Origin: Catalimonadaceae bacterium JC749
Lineage (GTDB): Bacteria; Bacteroidota; Bacteroidia; Cytophagales; Cyclobacteriaceae
Assembly: GCA_021730635.1 (NCBI GenBank)
Contig: JAJNNC010000012.1
Location: 1-64,000, forward strand
Direction of reading: 5' to 3'
Length of the DNA: 64,000 nt
This document shows, piece after piece, positions 28,828-37,514 of this stretch (positions are counted from its first letter, which is position 1; each line of letters opens with the position of its first letter). A model generated the notes under the pieces. That model had not been told where the DNA came from. It saw nothing but the letters and a program-made list of their open reading frames with translations, and ran no database searches. The translations under genes and the position numbers were made by a program.

Positions 28828-29523
28828 ATGAGCGCTGCGGAATATGCTTTACTGGTGGCAGGAGGCAGCGGCACACGGATGCAAAGCCCGCTGCCCAAGC
28901 AGTTTCTTCCGCTTAACGGTAAGCCTATACTTATGCATACCATACAGGCATTTTTCCGTTATTCCAGTGCAGTCAAGCTGATAGTGGTGCTTCCTTCCTA
29001 TGACATTCAAACATGGCATGACCTATGCAAAAAGCATCACTTCAATACGCCTCACCAGGTGACCGCTGGCGGCATACATCGTACAGAATCTGTCAGAAAG
29101 GGTTTGCAAATGATTGAAGGGCAGGAGGGATTCGTAGCCATTCATGATGGAGTACGGCCATTGGTTTCCCCACAGCTCATCGCAAATTCATTTGCAAAAG
29201 CTCGGGAAAAAGGAAATGCTGTGGCGGCTGTACCCTTAAAAGAATCCATACGCAGTCTCAAACCCAATGGACATAATGCAGCGGAAGATAGAAATAGTTT
29301 TCGGCTGATCCAGACCCCTCAGACATTTAAGGTAGCGCTGATCAAAAGGGCCTATGCTGAAATTCCCTCAGACAGAGTGTTTTCTGATGATGCCAGTGTG
29401 GTGGAGCAACAGGGAGAGGTAATTTACTTAATTGAAGGAGAATACCGTAATATTAAAATAACGACCCCAGAAGATTTGAATATTGCAGAGATCTTTCTGG
29501 AGCAGACCTCTGCAATGCAGTAA
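28828..29523 (+). CDS. ispD: 2-C-methyl-D-erythritol 4-phosphate cytidylyltransferase
   Basis: 231 residues. It makes CDP-methylerythritol from CTP in the MEP isoprenoid pathway. The nucleotide-binding loop LLVAGGSGTRMQSPLPKQF is at about residues 8-26; HDGVRPLVSP (about 109-118) and AVPLKESIR fit the family, as does FSDDASVVEQQG toward the C-terminus. Its start lies 4 bp after the queA stop, implying co-translation although the pathways are unrelated. Confidence 0.95.
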   Translation: MSAAEYALLVAGGSGTRMQSPLPKQFLPLNGKPILMHTIQAFFRYSSAVKLIVVLPSYDIQTWHDLCKKHHFNTPHQVTAGGIHRTESVRKGLQMIEGQEGFVAIHDGVRPLVSPQLIANSFAKAREKGNAVAAVPLKESIRSLKPNGHNAAEDRNSFRLIQTPQTFKVALIKRAYAEIPSDRVFSDDASVVEQQGEVIYLIEGEYRNIKITTPEDLNIAEIFLEQTSAMQ

Positions 29524-29549
29524 TTTCCTATACTGGGTAAGTTAGTGAA

Positions 29550-29771
29550 TCAATATTCATCCTCGTTGAAAAAGAAATCTTCTTTTGTAGGATAATCAGG
29601 CCAGATTTCTTCGATATTTTCATAAGGCTGACCATCATCCTCCAGTTCCTGGAGGTTTTCTACCACTTCAAGAGGAGCTCCTGAGCGAATTGAATAATCA
29701 ATTAGCTCTTCTTTGGTGGCTGGCCAAGGAGCATCTTCTAGATAAGAAGCTAATTCAAGTGTCCAATACAT
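29550..29771 (-). CDS. DUF2795-like small acidic protein
   Basis: 73 residues, rich in Asp and Glu. The first half (MYWTLELASYLEDAPWPATKEEL..YSIRSGAPLEVVENLQEL) matches the DUF2795 pattern seen throughout Bacteroidota. The tail (DIWPDYPTKEDFFFNEDEY-like) is strongly acidic. Function is unknown. It is complete, single and convergent with ispD, with a 190-bp AT-rich region upstream in which I recognise no promoter. Confidence 0.85.
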   Translation of the reverse strand: MYWTLELASYLEDAPWPATKEELIDYSIRSGAPLEVVENLQELEDDGQPYENIEEIWPDYPTKEDFFFNEDEY

Positions 29772-29961
29772 AATCCTTAATTTTATACGGGGTTATACGG
29801 TAAAAACTGAGATAAAGGATTAAAGCAATTAAAATTACATTTAAGCTTACTCTTACATTGGCAAATTTCTTACCAATTGCACAGTATTCTGATTTAGTTA
29901 CGTGAAGAATACACACTTATAAAAAAAAGTTCAAAAAGATCAGAGTTTTTTTTACTTTTTC

Positions 29962-31308
29962 TTACAATTGTTTTAATTGTTCCTGAAGATCTGCCAGCAG
30001 TTTTTTCTTTACAATAACTTTTGTCTGTTGTATGCGAAGTTTGCTATCTACATTCCCGGTATCTACTGGAAATTTTCCAATGTTTTCCTTGTATAAATCC
30101 AGGTCTTTTTCGTCTCTTACGATAAGATTCTGTAAAAGATTTATCTTCCTGGAAACTTTTTCTTTTTCGCTCAGGGTATCAAAATCAGGGTTTTTGGCGC
30201 GGGCTAATCGGTTGAGAAAACTTTTCTCATTGACCATATTGCAGGCCTGGTTAAACCTGTTGTTCAAATCGTAAGCCAGGTCCCGGGAGACCATACCAGA
30301 ATTTTTCCAGGCTAAGCGGAGTTGTTTGATGGCTTCCACCGGATTTTCATCATCTTCCAATCGGCGGACCTGGTCGATGAGTTCCTGTTTGCGTTTCAGC
30401 GCATCCTCTGAGCCCTGCCAGTTACTTCTTCTGAAACCGCTTCCTCCTCCCCCCGAGTAGCCACCACTGGAATAACTGCCACCTGAATGGCCTCCACTTG
30501 AATAGCCCCCACTTGTATAGCCCCCACTGGGGCGTTGTGGACGATGGGTGGGTTTAAAGACCTGTCCTACGGTCGATCGGAATTCTTTAAAGAGCTGATT
30601 GTATTTAAAGGAAGGGATTTTACCAATATCTTTCCATTCAGCCTGAAGCTTTTTGGCCTTGTCCATTGCCTCATAACGATCCTCCATTCTTTGTAACCTT
30701 CTGGCAGCAAAGATCAACCCCCGATATTTATAGATCCTGTCTTTCACCAACTGTTTCCGGTCCATGAAGAATGCCTTCCTGCGCTGGTAGAAGTTATCCA
30801 GTATTTCCTGAAAGCGCCCTTCCACCTCAGCCTGATACTCTTCTTCCACAGCCCCGGTCTTAATCCACTTATTTTTGATCTCCGCCAGTTTATCTGAAGC
30901 TTCTTTCCAATCGGTAGAGTGTTCGTGTTGTTCGGCTTCTGCCACCAAGGCTCTTTTGATCTCCAGGTTCTTTACTCTGTTTTTGGCGATGATATCCCGA
31001 AGCTTTTCCTCCAGTATATCCAATCGCTTGAAAAGACTTTCATAATCCCCTAAGGCGTCAAAGTTGGCCAGATGATCCCGCATGTGGATCAGTTTCATCA
31101 GATAAGACCCCTTGTTCTCAGATTCTTCCACAGCCCGTTCCAGGGCGGTGACCTTATTCTCCGCCATGATAAAGCGGTCTTCAAAATACTTGATCGTAGA
31201 GGCTTCACTTTCGCGTACCTCACCAATTTCTCTTTCAGAAAAATCAAGGAAAGCATTTCTATAGATCTTGCCTTCTCTTATAAAACCGAATGGATTATGT
31301 TGGTCCAA
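29962..31308 (-). CDS. DUF349 domain-containing coiled-coil protein
   Basis: 448 residues, highly charged and helical. Several DUF349 repeats are visible through their W(K)xxG(K/A) cores: DWKEASDKLAEIKNKWIKTGAV (about 137-158), AMDKAKKLQAEWKDIGKIP (about 216-234) and AIKQLRLAWKNSGMVSRD (about 332-349). A Gly/Ser-rich stretch separates two repeats at about 262-295. The C-terminus is a lysine-rich helix. A role is not established; the family is common in bacteria and often linked to stress or ribosome-related functions, which I cannot confirm here. Confidence 0.88.
   Translation of the reverse strand: MDQHNPFGFIREGKIYRNAFLDFSEREIGEVRESEASTIKYFEDRFIMAENKVTALERAVEESENKGSYLMKLIHMRDHLANFDALGDYESLFKRLDILEEKLRDIIAKNRVKNLEIKRALVAEAEQHEHSTDWKEASDKLAEIKNKWIKTGAVEEEYQAEVEGRFQEILDNFYQRRKAFFMDRKQLVKDRIYKYRGLIFAARRLQRMEDRYEAMDKAKKLQAEWKDIGKIPSFKYNQLFKEFRSTVGQVFKPTHRPQRPSGGYTSGGYSSGGHSGGSYSSGGYSGGGGSGFRRSNWQGSEDALKRKQELIDQVRRLEDDENPVEAIKQLRLAWKNSGMVSRDLAYDLNNRFNQACNMVNEKSFLNRLARAKNPDFDTLSEKEKVSRKINLLQNLIVRDEKDLDLYKENIGKFPVDTGNVDSKLRIQQTKVIVKKKLLADLQEQLKQL
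30428..30525 (-). repeat. Gly/Ser-rich tandem repeat inside the DUF349 gene
   Basis: About 33 residues made of SGGY/SGGH units encoded by a short imperfect tandem repeat (units like agtgggggctat, read on the minus strand). It forms a flexible linker between DUF349 repeats. Copy number may vary between strains because such DNA is prone to slippage. Confidence 0.6.
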
Positions 31309-31350
31309 AGCTCCTAGTGGTTAGTTTATGGTTGAATTTTGGCTTTTAAC

Positions 31351-31371
31351 TCAAATGTATCTTACATTTGA
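31351..31371. promoter_or_regulatory. Palindrome containing back-to-back TACATTTG promoter-like elements
   Basis: tcaaatgta (31351-31359), a 3-bp spacer and tacatttga (31363-31371) form a 9-bp perfect inverted repeat. Each arm holds TACATTTG, a match to the Bacteroidota -7 element TAnnTTTG, on opposite strands. A TTTG at 31338-31341 sits 21 bp before the plus-strand copy; no -33 partner is clear for the minus strand. It lies between the divergent DUF349 and ettA genes and may also be an operator. Confidence 0.4.
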
Positions 31372-31529
31372 TAGCTTATACTATGATAAATAATTTTTAT
31401 TCTTCGCGCAAAAATATTTTTAAATAATAACTTTTTACATATTTCCAGATAAATTTTGTCTGAGAATACAAATTTTTATACAATTCACCTCTATAAATTC
31501 CATTAAAAAAACATCTAACCTTAAGAAAT

Positions 31530-33209
31530 ATGAGTAATGAAAAAATAATTTTTTCTATGTCGGGGGTAGGTAAAATCTATCCACCGAAAAAGCAGGTGCT
31601 CAAAAATATATACCTTTCTTTTTTCTACGGAGCTAAAATAGGCGTCATTGGTCTGAATGGTTCAGGGAAATCTTCACTTCTGAGAATTATTGCCGGTATA
31701 GACAAAGACTATCAGGGAGAAGTGGTTTTTTCGCCCGGATATTCTGTTGGAATTTTGGAGCAGGAACCCCGGCTTGACCCTGAGAAAACCGTGAAGGAAG
31801 TAGTGGAAGAAGGAGTAGCAGAAATAGTAAGCTTATTAAAAGAATTTGAAGAGATCAACCTGAAGTTTGCCGATCCGGAGGTCATGGAGCAGCCGGACGC
31901 TATGGAAAAACTTATTGGACAGCAAGGTAAAGTGCAGGAAGAACTGGATCGCCACAACGCCTGGGAACTGGACAACCGGCTGGAGAAAGCCATGGATGCC
32001 CTGCGCACACCCCCGGCTGAGGCAAAGGTAGCCCATCTTTCTGGTGGAGAAAAAAGAAGGGTAGCGCTTTGCCGGCTGCTGTTGCAGGAACCGGATGTAT
32101 TATTGCTGGATGAGCCTACCAACCACCTGGATGCAGAGTCGGTACACTGGCTGGAGCAGCACTTACAACACTATAAGGGTACTGTCATTGCCGTAACACA
32201 CGACCGTTATTTTCTAGATAAAGTGGCAGGTTGGATTCTGGAACTGGATCGGGGTGAAGGCATTCCCTGGAAAGGAAATTATTCTTCCTGGCTGGAACAA
32301 AAGCAACGCCGCCTTTCTGAAGAAGAAAAATCAGAATCAAAACGACAAAAAACTTTACAGCGTGAGCTGGAATGGATCCGCATGACGCCCAAAGGACGGC
32401 AGGCCAAAGCCAAAGCCCGTTTAAACGCCTACGATAAAATGTTAGGAGAAGAAGCCAAAGAGAAAGAGGCCAGACTGGAATTGTACATTCCACCCGGCCC
32501 TCGCCTGGGAACCAAAGTGATTGAAGTGCATCAGGTTTCCAAATCTTATAGTGATAAGTTATTATTTGAGAACCTTGATTTTACCCTGCCCCAGGGTGGA
32601 ATTGTAGGCGTCATAGGACCTAACGGAGCGGGTAAAACGACGCTCTTTAATTTGATTACCAAAAAAGAAAAACCCAATGCCGGTACTATTGATATCGGAC
32701 CGACGGTGGAAATTGCCTATGTGGATCAGGAGCATGAAAATCTTCATCCGGATAAAACAGTGTGGGAGGTCATCTCAGAGGGGAATGAACTGATAGAACT
32801 GGGAGGCAAACAGGTCAACTCCAGGGCTTATGTCAGTAAATTTAATTTCAGCGGTTCGGATCAGGAGAAGAAAGTCAGTAAACTTTCAGGAGGAGAACGG
32901 AACCGGGTGCATCTGGCTATGATGCTGAAAAAAGGGGCCAACCTGCTTTTGCTGGATGAGCCTACCAACGATCTGGATGTGAATACCCTCCGGGCACTGG
33001 AGGAAGGGCTCGAGAATTTTGCGGGTTGCGCTGTAATTATCACACACGATCGCTGGTTTCTGGATCGGGTTGCCACACACATTCTGGCATTTGAAGGTGA
33101 TTCACAGGTATACTGGTTTGAAGGCAACTTTTCCGATTACGAAGAAAATAAGAAAAAGCGCCTGGGAGATACGGACCCGCACCGCATCCGATATAAAAAG
33201 CTGGTGTAA
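31530..33209 (+). CDS. ettA: Energy-dependent translational throttle protein EttA (ABC-F)
   Basis: 559 residues, no membrane segments. Two ABC ATPase domains: Walker A GLNGSGKS at 41-48, signature LSGGEKRRVALC and Walker B with DEPTNHLD; then a second Walker A GPNGAGKTTLF, LSGGERNRVHLAMM and DEPTNDLD. An arginine/lysine-rich linker between them (around 240-320) includes ESKRQKTLQRELEWIRMTPK, the arm segment expected in EttA. EttA binds the ribosomal E-site and senses ATP. A terminator follows at 33247. Confidence 0.95.
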   Translation: MSNEKIIFSMSGVGKIYPPKKQVLKNIYLSFFYGAKIGVIGLNGSGKSSLLRIIAGIDKDYQGEVVFSPGYSVGILEQEPRLDPEKTVKEVVEEGVAEIVSLLKEFEEINLKFADPEVMEQPDAMEKLIGQQGKVQEELDRHNAWELDNRLEKAMDALRTPPAEAKVAHLSGGEKRRVALCRLLLQEPDVLLLDEPTNHLDAESVHWLEQHLQHYKGTVIAVTHDRYFLDKVAGWILELDRGEGIPWKGNYSSWLEQKQRRLSEEEKSESKRQKTLQRELEWIRMTPKGRQAKAKARLNAYDKMLGEEAKEKEARLELYIPPGPRLGTKVIEVHQVSKSYSDKLLFENLDFTLPQGGIVGVIGPNGAGKTTLFNLITKKEKPNAGTIDIGPTVEIAYVDQEHENLHPDKTVWEVISEGNELIELGGKQVNSRAYVSKFNFSGSDQEKKVSKLSGGERNRVHLAMMLKKGANLLLLDEPTNDLDVNTLRALEEGLENFAGCAVIITHDRWFLDRVATHILAFEGDSQVYWFEGNFSDYEENKKKRLGDTDPHRIRYKKLV

Positions 33210-33246
33210 ATCCATAAAACCAGCACAGAGGCAAAGTCTTCCCTCT

Positions 33247-33282
33247 AATCCGCTCAGTATTACTATTGAGCGGATTTTTTTT
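33247..33282 (+). terminator. Rho-independent terminator of ettA
   Basis: A 10-bp perfect stem (aatccgctca at 33247-33256, tgagcggatt at 33267-33276) with a 10-nt loop runs into eight consecutive T bases (33275-33282). It lies 37 bp after the ettA stop. Confidence 0.92.
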
Positions 33283-33378
33283 GGATCAGGGGAAAGGAAC
33301 TTGTGTAAGTAAATTGCGATTTCTTATTCAGAACTTAGGCTGAAATATGTCAACTTTGATTTGTTAAATATATTCGCA

Positions 33379-34419
33379 ATGAGACTATTATTAACCTTTC
33401 TTGGTGTTCTTTTCTTCCTGTCTGCCAGCTTTGCTAATGACTTTCAGAAAATAGACGAGCATGCAAGGAACGCCCCTGCGAACCTGAGCAGGAATGTGGA
33501 AAGTCTGACAGCTTATCTGATGAAGCCAGCACGCAATGATAAGGAAAAGGTGAGAAGTTTTTTTATCTGGATCACAGAGAATATCAGTTATGATGTACAG
33601 GCCTATCAGGCTTTTGACCCTTATAAAATAAGTAAGACAACTTCCGAAGATGTATTAAAAAAACGGAAAGCGGTTTGTCAGGGCTATTCGGAACTGTTGA
33701 AAGAGATGTGTCGCCTGGCCAAAATTAAAAGCTATGTGGTAGCAGGATACAGCAAAGGGTTTGGTTATACGCCGGGCAACAAATCTTTCAATAATGCAGA
33801 CCATGCCTGGAATGCTGTATATCTGGATGATCAATGGTATCTGCTGGATGCTACCTGGGGTAGTGGTGGTGTCAACAATCAGTTGAAATATATCAAGCAA
33901 CTGAATGAAAAGTATTTCTTGTCGGACCCAAAAGTATTTGTAAAAGACCATATGCCCCTGGAGCCTGCCTGGCAATTGCTGGATTGCCCGGTCAGTATGA
34001 AAGCCTTTGTAGCAGGAGAAGAAGCCATACAGCGGGAGTTGCTGCAAAAAAAAGGCAAGTGCATCCCATACCAGCAAAGTATTGCGACCTGGGAGGCTTT
34101 ACCGGAAAATGAAAAAGCTTTACAATCTGCCTCTAATGCCTATGCCTTTAATCCGGACAATCATTTAGTCATGGCAAGAGGCTATATGGACTATGCGAAC
34201 TTTATCATGAAAGGCATCAAACCTGAGATGAGAACCCGTCAGGAAATTGAAGAAGCCGTTGTGCAGCAGGAGCAGGCGCTGGGTTATCTGAAAAAAGCGG
34301 ATGCCTTGCTGGTCAAGGTCAAAGATCATTCTGCAGAGAGGGAGAAACAAATTCTAAAAAAGAATATTCAGCTCAGTGAACAGAATCTAAAATCAATGAA
34401 GAATGTGCTGAATGGATAA
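33379..34419 (+). CDS. Secreted transglutaminase-like (cysteine protease fold) protein
   Basis: 346 residues from ATG 33379, which opens a signal peptide (MRLLLTFLGVLFFLSASFA); a TTG at 33361 is a weaker start. The transglutaminase-core triad is visible: C100 in KAVCQGYSELLKEMC, H142 in NADHAWNAVYL and D157 in LLDATWGSG. A C-terminal helical region follows. Family proteins may act as transglutaminases, peptidases or kyphoscoliosis-peptidase-like enzymes; the reaction here is unknown. It is convergent with the retropepsin-PDZ gene, 35 bp away. Confidence 0.85.
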   Translation: MRLLLTFLGVLFFLSASFANDFQKIDEHARNAPANLSRNVESLTAYLMKPARNDKEKVRSFFIWITENISYDVQAYQAFDPYKISKTTSEDVLKKRKAVCQGYSELLKEMCRLAKIKSYVVAGYSKGFGYTPGNKSFNNADHAWNAVYLDDQWYLLDATWGSGGVNNQLKYIKQLNEKYFLSDPKVFVKDHMPLEPAWQLLDCPVSMKAFVAGEEAIQRELLQKKGKCIPYQQSIATWEALPENEKALQSASNAYAFNPDNHLVMARGYMDYANFIMKGIKPEMRTRQEIEEAVVQQEQALGYLKKADALLVKVKDHSAEREKQILKKNIQLSEQNLKSMKNVLNG

Positions 34420-34454
34420 AAAAGATAATTTCAAACAAATGATAATACCCAGCC

Positions 34455-35651
34455 TCAGAGCGTTTTAAGTTGCAGATTTAGTTTTTTTAGTTCTTTGTTG
34501 CGTTTGATGACAATCACCACTTCGGGTTGCTTAGTGTGAATCAGGTTATCAACTTCCACGGAACTTCTACCGGCGGTGCTCACATTATTAATCATCACAA
34601 TTTCATCATTTTCTGCCAGACCCGCTAAGGCCGCTGGAGAGTTGTCAAAGACGTGCTTGATGTATACTTTTTCTGTCTGATTGTCGGATTTAACGACCAG
34701 ACCCGAATAGATCTCTCTGAATTCCTGTACAAAAGAGTCGTTCGGCTTCCAGTAAGATACTTTGTTTTTGTAGTCGAAAGCGATGTTGAAGCGCTTGAGG
34801 AGTCCATTGCCGATGTGGCCAATCCCATCTTTAAACGCTTTTTTAAAATAATAAGACTGGTTGAGACGAATGGGGATGTTATTGATCTGAAAGGCACCCA
34901 CATCAAAAGCGGGCAGTCGTCCTGCATAATTTCTGTCTATAATCCCGGTAAAGCCAATAGTATAGATCAAATCTGTCTTGCCAATCTTATTCTGTATATT
35001 ATATTGATCAACAAATGGAGAATACAGGGTCACTGCAGAGCCGGAGCCATTGTCTAGCTGAAATTTTCCTTTGTATATTTCTCCGTTGTCAAGAACCAGC
35101 GCCGCTTGAATATAAGGCCGCCCGGCTATCAGGTCAAAAGTACGCTGGTGGTAATTGGCTAAAGGAACGAAGGAATTCTGATCGTAAAGCTCCAGCTGAA
35201 AGCGATCATAATTGACCAGTACCACAAAATGTTTGAGCAAATCATGTCCTATGACCCCATCCACTGATCTTTCCAGGATACGGTCGAGATGATCCAGTTT
35301 CAACTGGGAAACCCTCACATGGTTAAGGTTAACATTATTTTCAAAGGTGAAGGTGTTGTCCAGCGAGTAATAGGCAATGGTCGGACCTTTATTACTTCTG
35401 ACGGTGACAAAGCCATCACTATCGAGTTTTAGTTTTTTAGCCTTTTGCTGACTGATAATGGTAGAAGCAGCCCCTGTATCGAAGATAAAGTGAAGGGGTT
35501 CTGAATCATTCAACTTTACTTTGATAAAAATATGGTTTCCGTGTAACTCAAAAGGGATTTTTGTCAACGCTTCCTTGGCAGACAAAGAGGAGACGATGAC
35601 AAATAACAGAAGAAGGAGCAAGGAAACGCTTTTTCTCAGTAATGCAATCAT
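34455..35651 (-). CDS. Retropepsin-like aspartic protease with C-terminal PDZ domain
   Basis: 398 residues from ATG 35651, directly before a signal peptide (SVSLLLLLLFVIVSSLSA); the frame extends to 35693 with a less likely leader. The active-site motif FDTGAAST has D58. A second half-domain contains QLDNGSGSAVTLYSP (about residues 200-215), the DNG variant of the second motif. The C-terminus (about 310-395) is a PDZ domain with SPAALAGLAENDEIVMINNV. Probably periplasmic or surface; the target is unknown. The pattern is common in Bacteroidota. Confidence 0.86.
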   Translation of the reverse strand: MIALLRKSVSLLLLLLFVIVSSLSAKEALTKIPFELHGNHIFIKVKLNDSEPLHFIFDTGAASTIISQQKAKKLKLDSDGFVTVRSNKGPTIAYYSLDNTFTFENNVNLNHVRVSQLKLDHLDRILERSVDGVIGHDLLKHFVVLVNYDRFQLELYDQNSFVPLANYHQRTFDLIAGRPYIQAALVLDNGEIYKGKFQLDNGSGSAVTLYSPFVDQYNIQNKIGKTDLIYTIGFTGIIDRNYAGRLPAFDVGAFQINNIPIRLNQSYYFKKAFKDGIGHIGNGLLKRFNIAFDYKNKVSYWKPNDSFVQEFREIYSGLVVKSDNQTEKVYIKHVFDNSPAALAGLAENDEIVMINNVSTAGRSSVEVDNLIHTKQPEVVIVIKRNKELKKLNLQLKTL

Positions 35652-35980
35652 TAAGAGGTAAAATAAATATTTATGATGGCTAAAACAAGCCAAGCAAAAA
35701 CAGTACTAATAGCAACCAGACCAGGAAGGATATTATAATAAAAAGTAATGTACGGTAGATAAATAATGTACATGGGTAAAACGGTGAAGGAAACTCGTAT
35801 TACATCACGCCGGACTGTAAGAACGATGAAGGCATAAGAGGAATACGCAGGTTGATTATTCAGCAGGGCTTTTATTTTCTCTGGACCTTAAAAAGTTAGG
35901 TTTATCTATTTTCAATTTTTGTATTACCGGAAAAGATTTTTTTAATTTTCAGACACAATTGATTCAATTGTTTAGAAATT
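35652..35980. other. 329-bp intergenic region between divergent protease and serine-hydrolase genes
   Basis: No ORF, tRNA or known RNA is recognised. It contains an 8-bp direct repeat taatgtac (35746-35753 and 35764-35771) and, just before the serine-hydrolase start, a palindrome acaattga-t-tcaattgt (35955-35971). Both divergent promoters must lie here but neither is clear. Confidence 0.5.
35955..35971. promoter_or_regulatory. Palindrome directly upstream of the serine-hydrolase start
   Basis: An 8-bp inverted repeat with a 1-bp centre ends 9 bp before the ATG at 35981. Its position would place it over or beside the ribosome-binding region, so it could be an operator or an mRNA hairpin. The AT-rich setting makes chance possible. 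Confidence 0.35.
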
Positions 35981-37498
35981 ATGAGAAATCTATTAAAACA
36001 TAACACTTCTCTTACATTATTGATAAACTTTGTCTTGTTGTTTTATTCCTCTGATAGCTTGGCACAAACAAAGGCTGAAATCTTTGATCAGATTTTTAGC
36101 AAGTATCATGAATATGAGAACTTTCAGGGGGTGGTGCTGGTAGCGGAGGCTGGAGAGGTATTGTACAGAGAAGCTTTCGGGCTCGCTAACCGCGAATGGA
36201 ACATACCCAATCAGGTAGATGCCAAATTTAATATCGCTTCTATAAGCAAACAATTCACAGCGGCCCTCATCATGCAACTGGTGGAGGAGGATAAAATTCA
36301 CCTGGACAGTACCATTTCTGTATATTATCCGGAATACAGACGGGATATCGGGCAACAAGTGACCATCCACCATTTGCTCACGCATCGGTCGGGCATTCCC
36401 AACTATACCAGCATCCCTTACGTCTGGAGTGATTCCTTGCAAAACAAATATACCAAGGAGGCCTTGGTGAAAAAGTTTTGCAGTAATAATCTGGAGTTCA
36501 AACCCGGTAGCCGGTACCAATATAATAATACGGGCTACTTTCTGCTCAGCATGATCATCGAAAAAGTAACAGGAAAAGAATTTGCCACTGTATTAAAAGA
36601 GAAGATTTTAGACCCTCTGGGTTTGAAAAATACGGCAGTAGATAACCGGGAGAGTGTCCTTCTCAAAAGAGCCTATGGCTATGAAAGAGAGGGAGAGCAT
36701 TATAATAATGTATCAGGCACTTTTATGCAAAATCTACAGGGTGCCGGAAATCTGTATTCTACCGTAGATGATCTCTTTGCCTGGAATCAGGCGTTTACCA
36801 GCGGTCAGGTTCTATCCGCGGGAAGCGTAGAGGTCATGCAAACCCCCTATTCAGAAGAAAGCGCGGTCTGGATTTCTCCCTATACCAACAATTATGGTTA
36901 TGGGATAGGGCTGGCCGATATACCCCTGGCAGAAAATGAGTATACAAAAATGATTTTTCATAGTGGCCATATTAAGGGTTTTAGCGGCTATGTAGCCAGC
37001 TTTATAGAAGAGGGCAATACCATCATCCTGCTAAGCAATGTGGGAAACGTGAGTACTGTCCGTATGAATGAAATTGCGCAACAAGTAAAGAATGTGCTGT
37101 ATGGACTGCCCTATGAAATTCCGGAAAGGTCTTTGGCCCCGGAGCTTATCCGCGTCATAGCCTCTCAGGGGGTTGATGCCGCTATTGAGCATTTTTATAA
37201 GCTGAAGGATGCCTTTCCTTATGAGTTTAAAAATGTGAGTAAAGATCTCGATCAGCTGGGATTAGCCCTGATGCAGGAAGATAAAATACCGGAGGCCCTG
37301 GAAATTTTTAAACTGAATGTGAAGATGTATCCCAACTGGATGACCTACCAGCGTTTAGGATTTGCCTACATGCAGAATAATGATGCCAGGGAAGCTGCTA
37401 AAAATTACAGAAAAGCCATTAGTCTTAATCCTAAAAGGTCTGGCATGGAAAAAAGAGCCCATGCGGAGGCCAAACAAATGTTAAAAAGTATACAGTAA
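35981..37498 (+). CDS. Secreted serine hydrolase (beta-lactamase/class C type) with TPR tail
   Basis: 505 residues. Signal peptide about 1-28 (cleavage near LAQ). The class C/penicillin-binding fold shows SxxK as S87-I-S-K90, YxN as Y181-N-N183 in the YQYNNTGYFLL segment, and HxG in FHSGHIKGFSGY. A C-terminal region of about 130 residues carries TPR-like helices (LGLALMQEDKIPEALEIFKLN, TYQRLGFAYMQNNDAREAAKNYRKAI). Members hydrolyse beta-lactams, esters or D-peptides; the substrate is unknown. PutP-like symporter follows after 16 bp. Confidence 0.9.
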   Translation: MRNLLKHNTSLTLLINFVLLFYSSDSLAQTKAEIFDQIFSKYHEYENFQGVVLVAEAGEVLYREAFGLANREWNIPNQVDAKFNIASISKQFTAALIMQLVEEDKIHLDSTISVYYPEYRRDIGQQVTIHHLLTHRSGIPNYTSIPYVWSDSLQNKYTKEALVKKFCSNNLEFKPGSRYQYNNTGYFLLSMIIEKVTGKEFATVLKEKILDPLGLKNTAVDNRESVLLKRAYGYEREGEHYNNVSGTFMQNLQGAGNLYSTVDDLFAWNQAFTSGQVLSAGSVEVMQTPYSEESAVWISPYTNNYGYGIGLADIPLAENEYTKMIFHSGHIKGFSGYVASFIEEGNTIILLSNVGNVSTVRMNEIAQQVKNVLYGLPYEIPERSLAPELIRVIASQGVDAAIEHFYKLKDAFPYEFKNVSKDLDQLGLALMQEDKIPEALEIFKLNVKMYPNWMTYQRLGFAYMQNNDAREAAKNYRKAISLNPKRSGMEKRAHAEAKQMLKSIQ

Positions 37499-37514
37499 TC
37501 CTAAACTCCTTTGC

